Shown: positions 33,001 to 36,363 of the stretch, in pieces
Numbering within the stretch: position 1 is the first letter of the stretch
Layout of the letters: each line of letters opens with the position of its first letter
Virus record (IMG/VR): IMGVR_UViG_3300020190_000036
Coordinates: 1 to 64,000 of that record
Strand: one strand, 5' to 3'
From: a virus
DNA: 64,000 nt
Position numbers and translations under genes: made by a program
The notes under the pieces: model-generated
The model's database searches: none
Seen by the model: the letters and a program-made list of their open reading frames with translations, nothing else
What the model was told of the DNA's origin: nothing

Positions 33001-34682
33001 CTCTCCTGACGGAGCAAGGCATAAGTCCAAAAGATGCAGAAAAACTGACAGACCTAGTTAACGACCTAGATGAATACATCGACGGGATAGTTAAGCAGTT
33101 CGAGGACGAGGGTGACAAGCTAGAAAGCGGTCTGCGCGAAATGACAGACATGCTCGACGAGGTATCTGAGCTACGTAAGTATCGCAAAGAGACAATCGAC
33201 AAGTATGGCGAAGATGACGCAAGAAACTTGATAGACAGACTTGACGAAAAGATAAATAAACTTACGACATCAATTGATGACAAGTATCAGGCTACCATAG
33301 GTAGCAACAGAACAAACATGGCAAAACTTCGCGATGAAGCGCTTGCCTTGGTTGACGAAAATCCAGGGTTTGACAGGCCAAAGAAGGGCGGCGACAAGCC
33401 GCGCCTATCAAGCGGCGCCAACTCCCTGTCGTCGAAGCTGATAGGCATTGAAATGGCCATGGGCCGAGCCGAAGAAGGCGGTCTACCTAAATACAAGCCG
33501 GTCAGCAAGATGGACATGAACCTTCCAAACGGAACGCGCCTGTCTTCTGGCAAGGCTGACGAATGGTACGAGAACCTGACAGCGAAGCTTGTAGAGCAGA
33601 TTGAAAAGATTCAGGCATCGGGCGGGGACAAGTGGGAATTCCCATGGCATCGAACTGGGGCCATGCCGAAGAACGCAATCAGCGGCCACGTTTTCTCTGG
33701 TATGAACCCATTTGTCCTGTTGCTTGCTGCTGATGAAAAGGGTTACTCAACACACCGCTGGGCTACATACAAGCAGTGGCAGAGCGTGGGTGGAAATGTA
33801 ATGAAGAACGAAAAGGGCCAGACACTCCTGAAGCCAGTTTTCAAGAAGGTTAAGGACCCAGACACAGGTAAAGAAGAGACAAAGCTTGTCAACTGGAGCG
33901 CATATACCGTGTTCAACGTTGCCCAGGTGGAGGGAATAAATCCAGAAGATTACGACGACAAGCCCAAAGACCTTCTTGATGAGGCAGCCAGAGTGGAGAG
34001 GGCCGAAAAAGCATTCGCCATAGTCGGTGCAGACATAGAAACCGGAGATGGCTCACGTGCTTACTACAGCCCGTCAAACGATAAGATAGTTATGCCGCCG
34101 TTTGCTTACTTCAAGACCCCAGAGGGCTACTACGCGACCCTTGGCCATGAGCTTGTTCACTGGACTGGACACTCCTCCAGACTTGATAGGCCAAACATGA
34201 ACCGCTTCGGCACCCCTGCATACGCTCGGGAGGAATTGGTTGCAGAGCTTGGCTCGGCTTTCTTGATGGCCAATTTCGGCATGGCTGCAGAGCCACGAGA
34301 AGACCACGCTCACTACCTGGCCAACTGGCTAAAGGTTTTGCGCGAGGAGCCAAAGGCCCTACAAGAAGCAGCAAGAGAGGCCCAAAAGGCGTCGAAGCTT
34401 CTCATCGAAAAGATGAGGGAAGTGCTTGAGGGTGCCGAAGTAGCCGAAGAAACGCTTGATGATGTTGACGGGACGAAGAGCGCATGGGTCGGAATGTCTG
34501 ACGACATTGGGAGAGAATCACTGCTCCAGGTTGCAGGCATTCTTCCCGCATACCTACGCATGGAGGTGGAAGCGGCCATTAAAAGCACCGCCCCAGGGGG
34601 ACCCCTATCAACTAAGGTTATTAACAGAATTTCAAAAACAATTGAACTTCTAGAGACATTCTCAAAGCAAAAAGGTATTTGA
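20472..34682 (+). CDS. giant prohead protease-cargo polyprotein (4736 aa)
   Basis: One uninterrupted 4736-residue frame, preceded by a strong AAAGGAG site, encodes an N-terminal HK97-type prohead protease followed by about 4500 residues of unrelated units. Pieces recognised: protease (1-190); a Ca-loop-like DPDGDG segment near 505; HTH repeats (about 1238-1503); KTSC-type domains (1646-1720 and 1812-1894); UvrD-type helicase (1895-2547); DEDDh exonuclease (3140-3421); HTH (3422-3488); coiled coil (4097-4315); ArdC antirestriction (4361-4736). A motif [RGAE]-[FLM]-S-S-G-[RKGA] recurs from residue 745 to 4360 and brackets these domains. Prohead proteases are normally 150-250 residues. It sits in the usual protease position between portal and capsid. 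Release of the units by the protease is inferred. The coding is continuous, so an assembly error is unlikely. Confidence 0.85.
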   Translation: MSKSFVNPEIQYKAATQGAINLDEARGIVECFVAGIGNKDSVGDVCAPGAFAKSLLRRKPRVVWGHNWNDPIGKVLEIYEVPANDPRLPSKMRAAGIGGLYAKVQFNLMSEKGKEAFASVAFFGEEQEWSIGYKTINAKFDQQMQANVLFEVELYEVSPVLHGANQLTGTISVKSDENNATAVMERAVSSIANADSENSPELKEVLYALRNIASMISDNEKHEYGMPSVMPSANRQPIPSMPSPAPSTAPRSVVKPTRPSIPENPMVVALRRELVARTGSNIIVRSAGDNVVVFDRIMSDGSSCTYRLAYHYADGEFMFGKPEKVNAQTVYTPETPGAPGDAYWGDDYSETPKSLQSGDFWSAGFYSELTSQPDTSNALMEVIESLQHLINEKSEYVIPVEPAEAFELRQMIDPVLEYYNADARVTEEGIVVKSAHNPELIEALDVATKSVLGKIRRGIGAGRRLDAPNIGGGKGRSRAARAIGAATGGVAGNLDPSKISLNDPDGDGWAREGSRNPVWVGFKKAVEKIAGSVGRKKKPSKDKQRARSAVNADKPGPPRVRSGAPWDAPLTPAPPRPSRVTLTDDAGARLRELGKERARELGFDRNIDPVLPRPRKKLTNQVSAAPRPGEGRSRASGESIANAIRRSKSAPNPVLGQEMANDVAKFGYPEEMSTDDLVRTVGKFRGEIAKARENLEKIQADRDSGKKVSSSEIGKARQSVDSLRQRASVYSSEISKRDKIKGSDRFSSGKAITPEDRRKRRHAPLGTTGEFDLPDEVATRNKHEEFVAEFRKNNGFWLDIPREGTVASMNTSEEWQRAREIATNVGILEWQENERNRRPKGFSEKARSSMDYLTWFGGYTKRLGDYLDREESSENVTDDELAGARAAVLDALAFRMATPTGPESQNTLAAMLADAGFGPNGKHEKAFGGRKKSSVVGFSSGRGNRVDTRVLDQLMNDGKEVSDDDVKAILMPNAGILMHPEYNDRTGEVSLGWKNVLESSLEDRSFNRGSQRAMIRLDDEGYQKFTEALEAANGELTPSDGLPSSSRSVRDREYPYSWGKSRMGAFSSGRKYPPEIEDELVFDSELGGNRAADRINTENVDMEIVPSSDIGLDGPDDGAWTVVGMYRGEDYGSVDYIYELDTFDSVEEARRFIETFDRLIDEEIRPGDPDFFLDIDNYNKDNKISLDDDLDSAISKAVQSRKDRENDPYDYGSLLSSVLSDRSLNLFGDGESRFSSGRNKAERRQSVKRVMAEDMADREVNLGILSRRMKGETLDEVGRAYGIDRGTVRQMEMREMKRLRDGATPSEILAYRMTGLTLDDMGRMLGMSREEVRRIESREIARMRLGGRDGSDAIFEGRKAGLSRNSIKKLTGMSMDDIATKERKGFERAVTREDVSHQIFDKYVTRFGEDELTDAELAEELGVSERIVSEVRAGAKKDILDARRGMDEHYSSLPEPTDEELQEMADYYANDFAREQGFGSYAEYKDYVSSVGREDDGERLSSGAGKRDLTFSQKVGQRVFEEAEKIAKEDNRDIFDTLDSLVFDKRMDSTNRRKDFDVAEMYSHINSLLFPEGARESRKRRLWRRERLSSGRTGRGRKNRRQGKSNQGAWSEEDLQRFRDRNVLRAKTRPGKRKDGPSAEEFSSGRKRIDTAGSSALTGAFYDADNKRLVVGFNKGGVYAYDGVTPEDIEEMHNAESKGAAMASIKKKYKGVRLSEADDSFKATKQGDEWVVNPDNETTYSISEDGGEFFVLRTSGSYARDGGQSGDEYYHPESFKNMDSAMKWVEQDFLPSITPEPWDEDDYDVDRLSSGGPARAAAQMQFDTRRSRKATEMTYDPQDGRVGITYNDGKQRFFSEVPYEVARAAGNPSKDIDNFIDDLERGKVGKEGGRFSSGASSVPRTDFDYSYQKFPPTEEQAVIADAVATGENVIVRAFAGTGKTSTLVMIAERLKRQDPKKKIVYMAFNKDIQLEAEGKFPGNTESRTGDSISWNWVKQTMGEAFTDRMKGNPPERVKSKGTRNKDISIHFKIKQMEHPDGLKDEKTGNPIVLDAVDVTKLVREAVKEFLISEDDEIGTQHFKKIQNVPPALLGHAKAIWDDMNDPDGVMKLDNSVFTKMWALSRPQLSDGVGLFKGKPSVIFFDEAQDINPVMAKVMREQNIQVIFVGDSYQAIYGFRGASDSLEKAEATYDLPLTGSWRFDSKIAGYANRFLAYMGSKDRIRGVGKPGDGVVEPESMVDPDAILTRSNGGALRAVVEQIKNGRIVGTSENFKKDLTKFAWHAISLKADKPVKNPHPELEEFSSWQEVTDAANAEDASPRLRMLVQLFNDTPNIIEILDQVVVGGKLRGESGGGSGKRILPSEVTDGFEMSIDPSSLGKWAGDKKTSVLYKNGKLFFQLPYTAKGSSGDDSKKSWIKENLGKINRFEYGKPEETGGKFAVFVDATPEQAAKLLSGITSGDAQEVDVMVMTAHRSKGLEFGKVQLYGDFPRPRKNKNTGEMEYPAPEEQRLQYVASTRAIRELDPGPTSWIYNETSEDDESPGVPSGFSSGAKGNPMPSAIGKDMVLEDGGTYEDNMFRGTYVADFNGGKMVIQPAGRDSWAVYRADFMGGEDGPSYNFSYGPPTDESEFSSLADAYEHVLNYVKDNDITLDQMDGSRRSKGSESFSVAKIGNSGSGISERFSSGRKNADKRLKAARKFSRGGDANDDGRLSSGKRDSDEGFASGRILSRLRGREETTQKEADELYKWAAEASKKRPDDEYLSRVVGKGSEYGEGLDEKDFEYIRQQQLIDFIVDNDLHLRDPEGAGRILDIWTGESRGRIKDKDWEALSELRYRRQQREDDAFNREALKDVAESQGMPRDDQQKLAIFAWAASRFGKYPLVEDVVRGGRTNIPNSLDDREWKFLKTEWLNSDAPDPQPLNTRMTNGDMGPDRYLEQDYLAYMRESGMTGLLEKYQTRGGLTGKDWAYVKKLHDDLGPRGWRNPKSASYRGITRKERREIDKKTGRLSDWDVLTEAQRASLEKRKEKFNLTESMANALSSGRTTPNKPKQDDGRLSSGGDPTPEQIEAEDRENRADFYKNSSGLYENELAEWLDANPSKTEKDYESSPEFAERLDDMDSIMGDFADAEAERRLDDYANRMSSGGKPPRYPRPPTLGAFLGSTDDLFKNVDSWEDFRNIYNDQEIIFFDYETTGLVFDEFGRATSNGAPVQFGAVKIKNGKEIGRINLFMNPGESLGEWSRNNLKDIDGNPLTDDWLGGQISVEDAHKQLIEFAGADAIFGVQNATFDKAVLDDVLSKMKSDWRPSGYIDTRELASLVLPRWTPETEDGPFQTNKDGEKVPSSSLAAITEYLDVELGDGHHNADVDAFAASEVMRKMIDGAIENDWSRDALSKEKRDSRHAETIAKFEESVRQFESELSQYGLSSGRRQRPSDEEIYNLRMSGPTLEEVGEKYGMTRQEVRAAEMRHIRKMRDADFEATGAQTSRRERRLSSGGRPTRAGSAKQRGKVVLTSQEPGGKWTDVPENQLSRKDDFFDNETASRILDNPLENYNDQTGWPVAARDFFQSLVLQQEGRDIPVMDEDGRFTPEGRNQVKKMLFGSNEAREKFLDQIESGDVSHMQAVAAITILEKLGDDNTKLGPRGASDHMLETFGFKSAPVWVSGLDSRDPDYDLIRGEVNWTPLSEEQWLDEVKQAYVDNKNITNYVGNRRDWVTKNKGKSEKDYESSPEFIADAKRAYLENKNTIGPAEVYSHPFTHFYGMREEQKDTVKKNWLSQNPGKTDADYDKAMSWDGEGDPDKSTEAGSWGFGDPRSLGGKPSTQADGASSKRPTSARGTTKRPTSARGTTTSSLPPETTQKLFQAIKLDTILSALGIKDDVTREEQRKKLSELIGFTITEDSFKGYKRTGPRPRIILELLRRGHIKDLDSLREADRTDANLGNLVNQARDSVFIATAYGRLREAARGAGLSEDSFGARLWGRLGKEYEDHVINGKGQPRSRMADGAIPKTFNLSKLDLIGETELSELVDGLNAMAESEGSSARFTIDDIFPKNDRGYIDAFGESKIRMSSGKPSTQKGQRFVAKPKGNRLTSAANDTAEMRFSSAARPTYRTPGGGIDKDAMSADIEDAIRGPRLGAVAITSANAETVGREQVDNLTRAITLRQHIADMFPSVVNDRTQVSYDIEPLLTEQGISPKDAEKLTDLVNDLDEYIDGIVKQFEDEGDKLESGLREMTDMLDEVSELRKYRKETIDKYGEDDARNLIDRLDEKINKLTTSIDDKYQATIGSNRTNMAKLRDEALALVDENPGFDRPKKGGDKPRLSSGANSLSSKLIGIEMAMGRAEEGGLPKYKPVSKMDMNLPNGTRLSSGKADEWYENLTAKLVEQIEKIQASGGDKWEFPWHRTGAMPKNAISGHVFSGMNPFVLLLAADEKGYSTHRWATYKQWQSVGGNVMKNEKGQTLLKPVFKKVKDPDTGKEETKLVNWSAYTVFNVAQVEGINPEDYDDKPKDLLDEAARVERAEKAFAIVGADIETGDGSRAYYSPSNDKIVMPPFAYFKTPEGYYATLGHELVHWTGHSSRLDRPNMNRFGTPAYAREELVAELGSAFLMANFGMAAEPREDHAHYLANWLKVLREEPKALQEAAREAQKASKLLIEKMREVLEGAEVAEETLDDVDGTKSAWVGMSDDIGRESLLQVAGILPAYLRMEVEAAIKSTAPGGPLSTKVINRISKTIELLETFSKQKGI
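24183..24980 (+). other. HTH-rich unit of the giant protein (residues 1238-1503)
   Basis: The unit between motifs at 1233 and 1499 contains two consecutive helix-turn-helix segments of sigma-70 region 4 type. MKGETLDEVGRAYGIDRGTV and MTGLTLDDMGRMLGMSREEV are each followed by a RxxExREMxRMR recognition-type helix. A third related segment (LTDAELAEELGVSERIV) follows about 100 residues later. This suggests a DNA-binding cargo piece, possibly acting on host or phage promoters after entry. It lacks a visible sigma region 2. Confidence 0.65.
25407..25904 (+). other. KTSC-domain unit (residues 1646-1811)
   Basis: The first 65 residues match the KTSC pattern: SSALTGAFYDADNKRLVVGF, then GGVYAYDGV, EEMHNAESKGAAM and IKKKYKG. 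The KTSC fold is a small domain of unknown function found in phages and bacteria. The remainder is an unrecognised alpha/beta stretch. Motifs flank the unit at residues 1641 and 1807. Confidence 0.7.
25905..26153 (+). other. degenerate KTSC-like unit (residues 1812-1894)
   Basis: ATEMTYDPQDGRVGITYNDG followed by FSEVPYEVARAAGNPSKDID resembles the same KTSC layout (strand, strand, 'VP..v', helix) in a shorter form. It lies between motifs at 1807 and 1890, immediately before the helicase unit. Two adjacent KTSC-type units suggest domain duplication inside the polyprotein. Confidence 0.45.
26154..28112 (+). other. UvrD/FBH1-type superfamily 1 helicase unit (residues 1895-2547)
   Basis: All main SF1A motifs are present. 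The Q-motif region is FPPTEEQAVI. Walker A is AFAGTGKTST (Lys1939). Motif Ia is MAFNKDIQ. Walker B is FFDEAQD (Asp2141, Glu2142). Motif III is FVGDSYQAIYGFRGA. Motif IV is LTGSWRFD. Motif V is MTAHRSKGLEF. Motif VI is QRLQYVASTRAIREL. Unwinding and strand processing on DNA are expected. An RFSSG at 1890 and a GFSSG at 2543 sit exactly at its ends, so it would be released as a complete 653-residue enzyme. Confidence 0.92.
29889..30734 (+). other. DEDDh 3'-5' exonuclease unit (residues 3140-3421)
   Basis: IIFFDYETTGLVFD supplies the first Asp and Glu (Asp3184, Glu3186). FGVQNATFDKAVL supplies the middle Asp. GHHNADVDAFA supplies the His and last Asp (His3356, Asp3359). This is the DnaQ-type proofreading or nuclease fold. 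Motifs at 3135 (RMSSG) and 3417 (GLSSG) bracket it. It could trim ends or degrade host DNA. Confidence 0.9.
30735..30935 (+). other. short HTH unit (residues 3422-3488)
   Basis: A 67-residue unit between motifs at 3417 and 3484 contains one sigma-region-4-like HTH (MSGPTLEEVGEKYGMTRQEV) with an AEMRHIRKMRD helix. It closely resembles the repeats in the 1238-1503 unit, so an HTH module appears twice in the polyprotein. Confidence 0.6.
31935..31994 (+). repeat. perfect 30-base tandem repeat
   Basis: Two identical 30-base copies encode Lys-Arg-Pro-Thr-Ser-Ala-Arg-Gly-Thr-Thr twice, in a linker of the 574-residue unit between motifs at 3484 and 4058. Perfect identity suggests recent slippage. 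Confidence 0.9.
32760..33416 (+). other. coiled-coil unit (residues 4097-4315)
   Basis: This unit is mostly long helices with heptad spacing (DEYIDGIVKQFEDEGDKL, then DEVSELRKYRKETIDKY). It lies between the FSSA variant at 4092 and the RLSSG at 4311. A structural or oligomerising role is likely, and no enzyme motif is seen. Confidence 0.55.
33552..34682 (+). other. ArdC-type antirestriction unit (residues 4361-4736, C-terminal)
   Basis: WYENLTAKLVEQIEKI, then PWHRTG and SGHVFSGMNPFVLLL form the ArdC N-terminal single-strand DNA-binding domain. VNWSAYTVFNVAQVEGI follows. The metalloprotease-like half has YYSPSNDKIVMPPFAYF and GHELVHWTGHSSRLDR, with the zinc-binding HELVH at 4559-4563 and a third ligand in AREELVAELGSAFL. 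ArdC proteins from broad-host plasmids protect incoming DNA from restriction enzymes. It is preceded by an RLSSG at 4356, so cleavage would free exactly this protein. Confidence 0.9.
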
Positions 34683-34729
34683 CATTAGCGGATATATGCC
34701 GCAATACATACTCGAATGATAGTTTAGAG

Positions 34730-34735
34730 TATAAT
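34730..34735 (+). promoter_or_regulatory. candidate -10 element before acidic head protein gene
   Basis: A perfect TATAAT lies 34 bases before the ATG at 34770, and an AGGAGA ribosome site lies at 34755-34760. The -35 position at the usual spacing (CATACT) is weak. It would allow the acidic protein to be made at higher levels than the giant gene upstream. Confidence 0.5.
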
Positions 34736-34769
34736 TTTACGGCAGTGACAATATAGGAGACCGTCTTTT

Positions 34770-36347
34770 ATGGACAAAGAAATGCAGAACACTCTCAGTG
34801 TTGACGTCGACGGGAATGTACTTAAGTGCGCGAAGGGTGCCGACGTCTCTGCCTGCGGCTTCGAGGCCGACTCGAAAATATGCGGTAAATGCGGCGCTAT
34901 TCCTGTTCAGGCCAAAATTGTACCAGTAGATGAAGAGATGCCAGAGGACGAGGAAGCACAAGACGAGAAAGCATCTGAAGAGGAGTTGCCCGAGAACGAG
35001 GAAGACGAAGAAATGGACTCCGAAGAGGAAAAAATGATGGGTTCGTATAACCCTCCGTCCAAACTTCGTCGGAAACCCGCCAAGGGGATGCGTACCGACG
35101 GAGATATGTCGGAAGACGTAATGGAAGAGGAAGACGACTCTGAAGACGAGGAGTCGATGAACGAGGAAAAGTACTCCTACTACAAGAAGTACGGCTTTGA
35201 TAGGTATGTAAAGAAATATGGCAAGAAGCCTTGGGCTCCCGACATGGAGGACGAGGAAGAGGACATGGAAGAGGAAATGTCCAAGAAAGAAATGAACGAA
35301 GAGGACATGTCGGAGGATGACATGGACGAAGATGCCATGGACGACGAAGAGGACATGCAGTACGACGAAGATGAAGAGGAAGACGAAGACGAAGACGAAG
35401 ACGAAGAGGATATGAAAGGCGCTATGGACCGTGCGTATAAGCGCCGCCTACAGACAATGGGCATCAAATCAGCCGATATTGGCTCCTCCGGATATCTTTG
35501 CGCTCTTGACAGAAAGGCATATGCGGGACATATTCCCGTGTGTGACAACTGTGAGGGCGGTTGCGCTTCAGAAAAAGGTATGCCTGGTCTTATTCACGCC
35601 GAGGGAATGGCCGAAGAGATTATTGACGGCGTAACCGTGGCTTCTGGCTATTCAGTTCTTAACGATTTATTTGTCGTTGATGTTCAAAAGAAGTCGGGCA
35701 AGACATACGAGGTTTTCTACGAGGCTTCGACCGGGGAGCTACTGGGCTTCCATAAACTTGAGGACACCCTTAGTATCAAGTCAGCACTTGATGACCTGAG
35801 AGTAATTACTATGTTTGAGGCTGCTGATATTGCCGTAAAGGCGATTGACGGTCACGTAATTGCGGTTGAGGGAGATTCATTCGAGGGAATAGATGCGTTT
35901 GCAGTAGAGGTTGACGGCTTTGATGGCAAATCATATGACGTTTTCGTTTCACTGGACGGCGAATTGCTTGGATATGACAAGTACGAGATGGATGAGGCTG
36001 AGGAAATTGAAGCAGAGGCTGCCGAAATTGCTTTGAAGCGCGCATTTAGCGATGATAAGAGACAGGCGATGGCCAAAGAGGGCACGGCAATGCCGGATGG
36101 TTCCTACCCAATAGCGGGTGAGGAAGACCTCAAGAATGCAATCCAGGCGTTTGGTCGAGCCAAAGATAAAGAAGCAACCAAGCGCCACATCATGAAGAGA
36201 GCTAAGGAAATGGGCAAAGAAAGCCTGATTCCTACAAACTGGGTGATGGGCGGAGACTCTGAGAAGAAGTCCTCTGAAGTTGACGCAGAGCTAATGGCAT
36301 CGCTAATTGAGTTCGAGCTTCTTCAGGCCGAAACAGAAATCAACTAA
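34770..36347 (+). CDS. highly acidic head protein with PepSY-like and DUF6582-like regions
   Basis: This 525-residue protein starts with a small Cys-rich region (LKCAKGADVSACGF and ICGKC, a likely zinc knuckle). A long stretch over about residues 50-220 consists mainly of Glu, Asp, Met and Lys, with runs such as DEDEEEDEDEDEDEEDM. Two PepSY-like repeats follow (AADIAVKAIDGHVIAVEGD and YDVFVSLDGELLGYDKYE). The C-terminus has the pattern MAKEGTAMPDGSYPI, then NAIQAFGRA and KRHIMKRAKEMG, a domain I know from phage head and protease proteins (DUF6582-like). Between protease and capsid genes it could be a scaffold or internal protein; the acidic stretch could bind the basic cargo proteins. Confidence 0.7.
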   Translation: MDKEMQNTLSVDVDGNVLKCAKGADVSACGFEADSKICGKCGAIPVQAKIVPVDEEMPEDEEAQDEKASEEELPENEEDEEMDSEEEKMMGSYNPPSKLRRKPAKGMRTDGDMSEDVMEEEDDSEDEESMNEEKYSYYKKYGFDRYVKKYGKKPWAPDMEDEEEDMEEEMSKKEMNEEDMSEDDMDEDAMDDEEDMQYDEDEEEDEDEDEDEEDMKGAMDRAYKRRLQTMGIKSADIGSSGYLCALDRKAYAGHIPVCDNCEGGCASEKGMPGLIHAEGMAEEIIDGVTVASGYSVLNDLFVVDVQKKSGKTYEVFYEASTGELLGFHKLEDTLSIKSALDDLRVITMFEAADIAVKAIDGHVIAVEGDSFEGIDAFAVEVDGFDGKSYDVFVSLDGELLGYDKYEMDEAEEIEAEAAEIALKRAFSDDKRQAMAKEGTAMPDGSYPIAGEEDLKNAIQAFGRAKDKEATKRHIMKRAKEMGKESLIPTNWVMGGDSEKKSSEVDAELMASLIEFELLQAETEIN

Positions 36348-36363
36348 AGAAAGCGGACCCCAA

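Larger units (their letters stand above)
22704..33551 (+). repeat. dispersed [RGAE][FLM]SSG motif series in the giant protein
   Basis: Start residues of the motifs: 745, 937, 1065, 1233, 1499, 1587, 1641, 1807, 1890, 2543, 2677, 2706, 2717 (FASG variant), 3033, 3050, 3135, 3417, 3484, 4058, 4092 (FSSA variant), 4311 and 4356. The residue after Gly is Arg, Lys, Gly or Ala in the SSG copies. Unit lengths range from 11 to 653 residues. Different synonymous codons encode the Ser-Ser-Gly (TCT-TCT, AGT-TCC, AGC-AGC, TCG-TCC), so the peptide rather than the DNA is conserved. By rough composition I would expect about one or none by chance. Confidence 0.8.

Noticed and set aside
22704-33551. SSG motifs as a DNA-level repeat such as a recombination target
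   Set aside because: The codons differ between copies, so there is no conserved nucleotide repeat.
20472-34682. The giant frame as a chain of separate genes joined by assembly error or readthrough
   Set aside because: No stop codons, no internal ribosome sites at the motif positions that I can see, one continuous codon style, and a strong start at 20472. A real single frame is the simplest reading.
35180-35548. Minus-strand frame with a long serine run
   Set aside because: It is the reverse complement of the Glu/Asp-rich stretch of the acidic head protein; the serine run is an artefact of GAC/GAA-rich codons.
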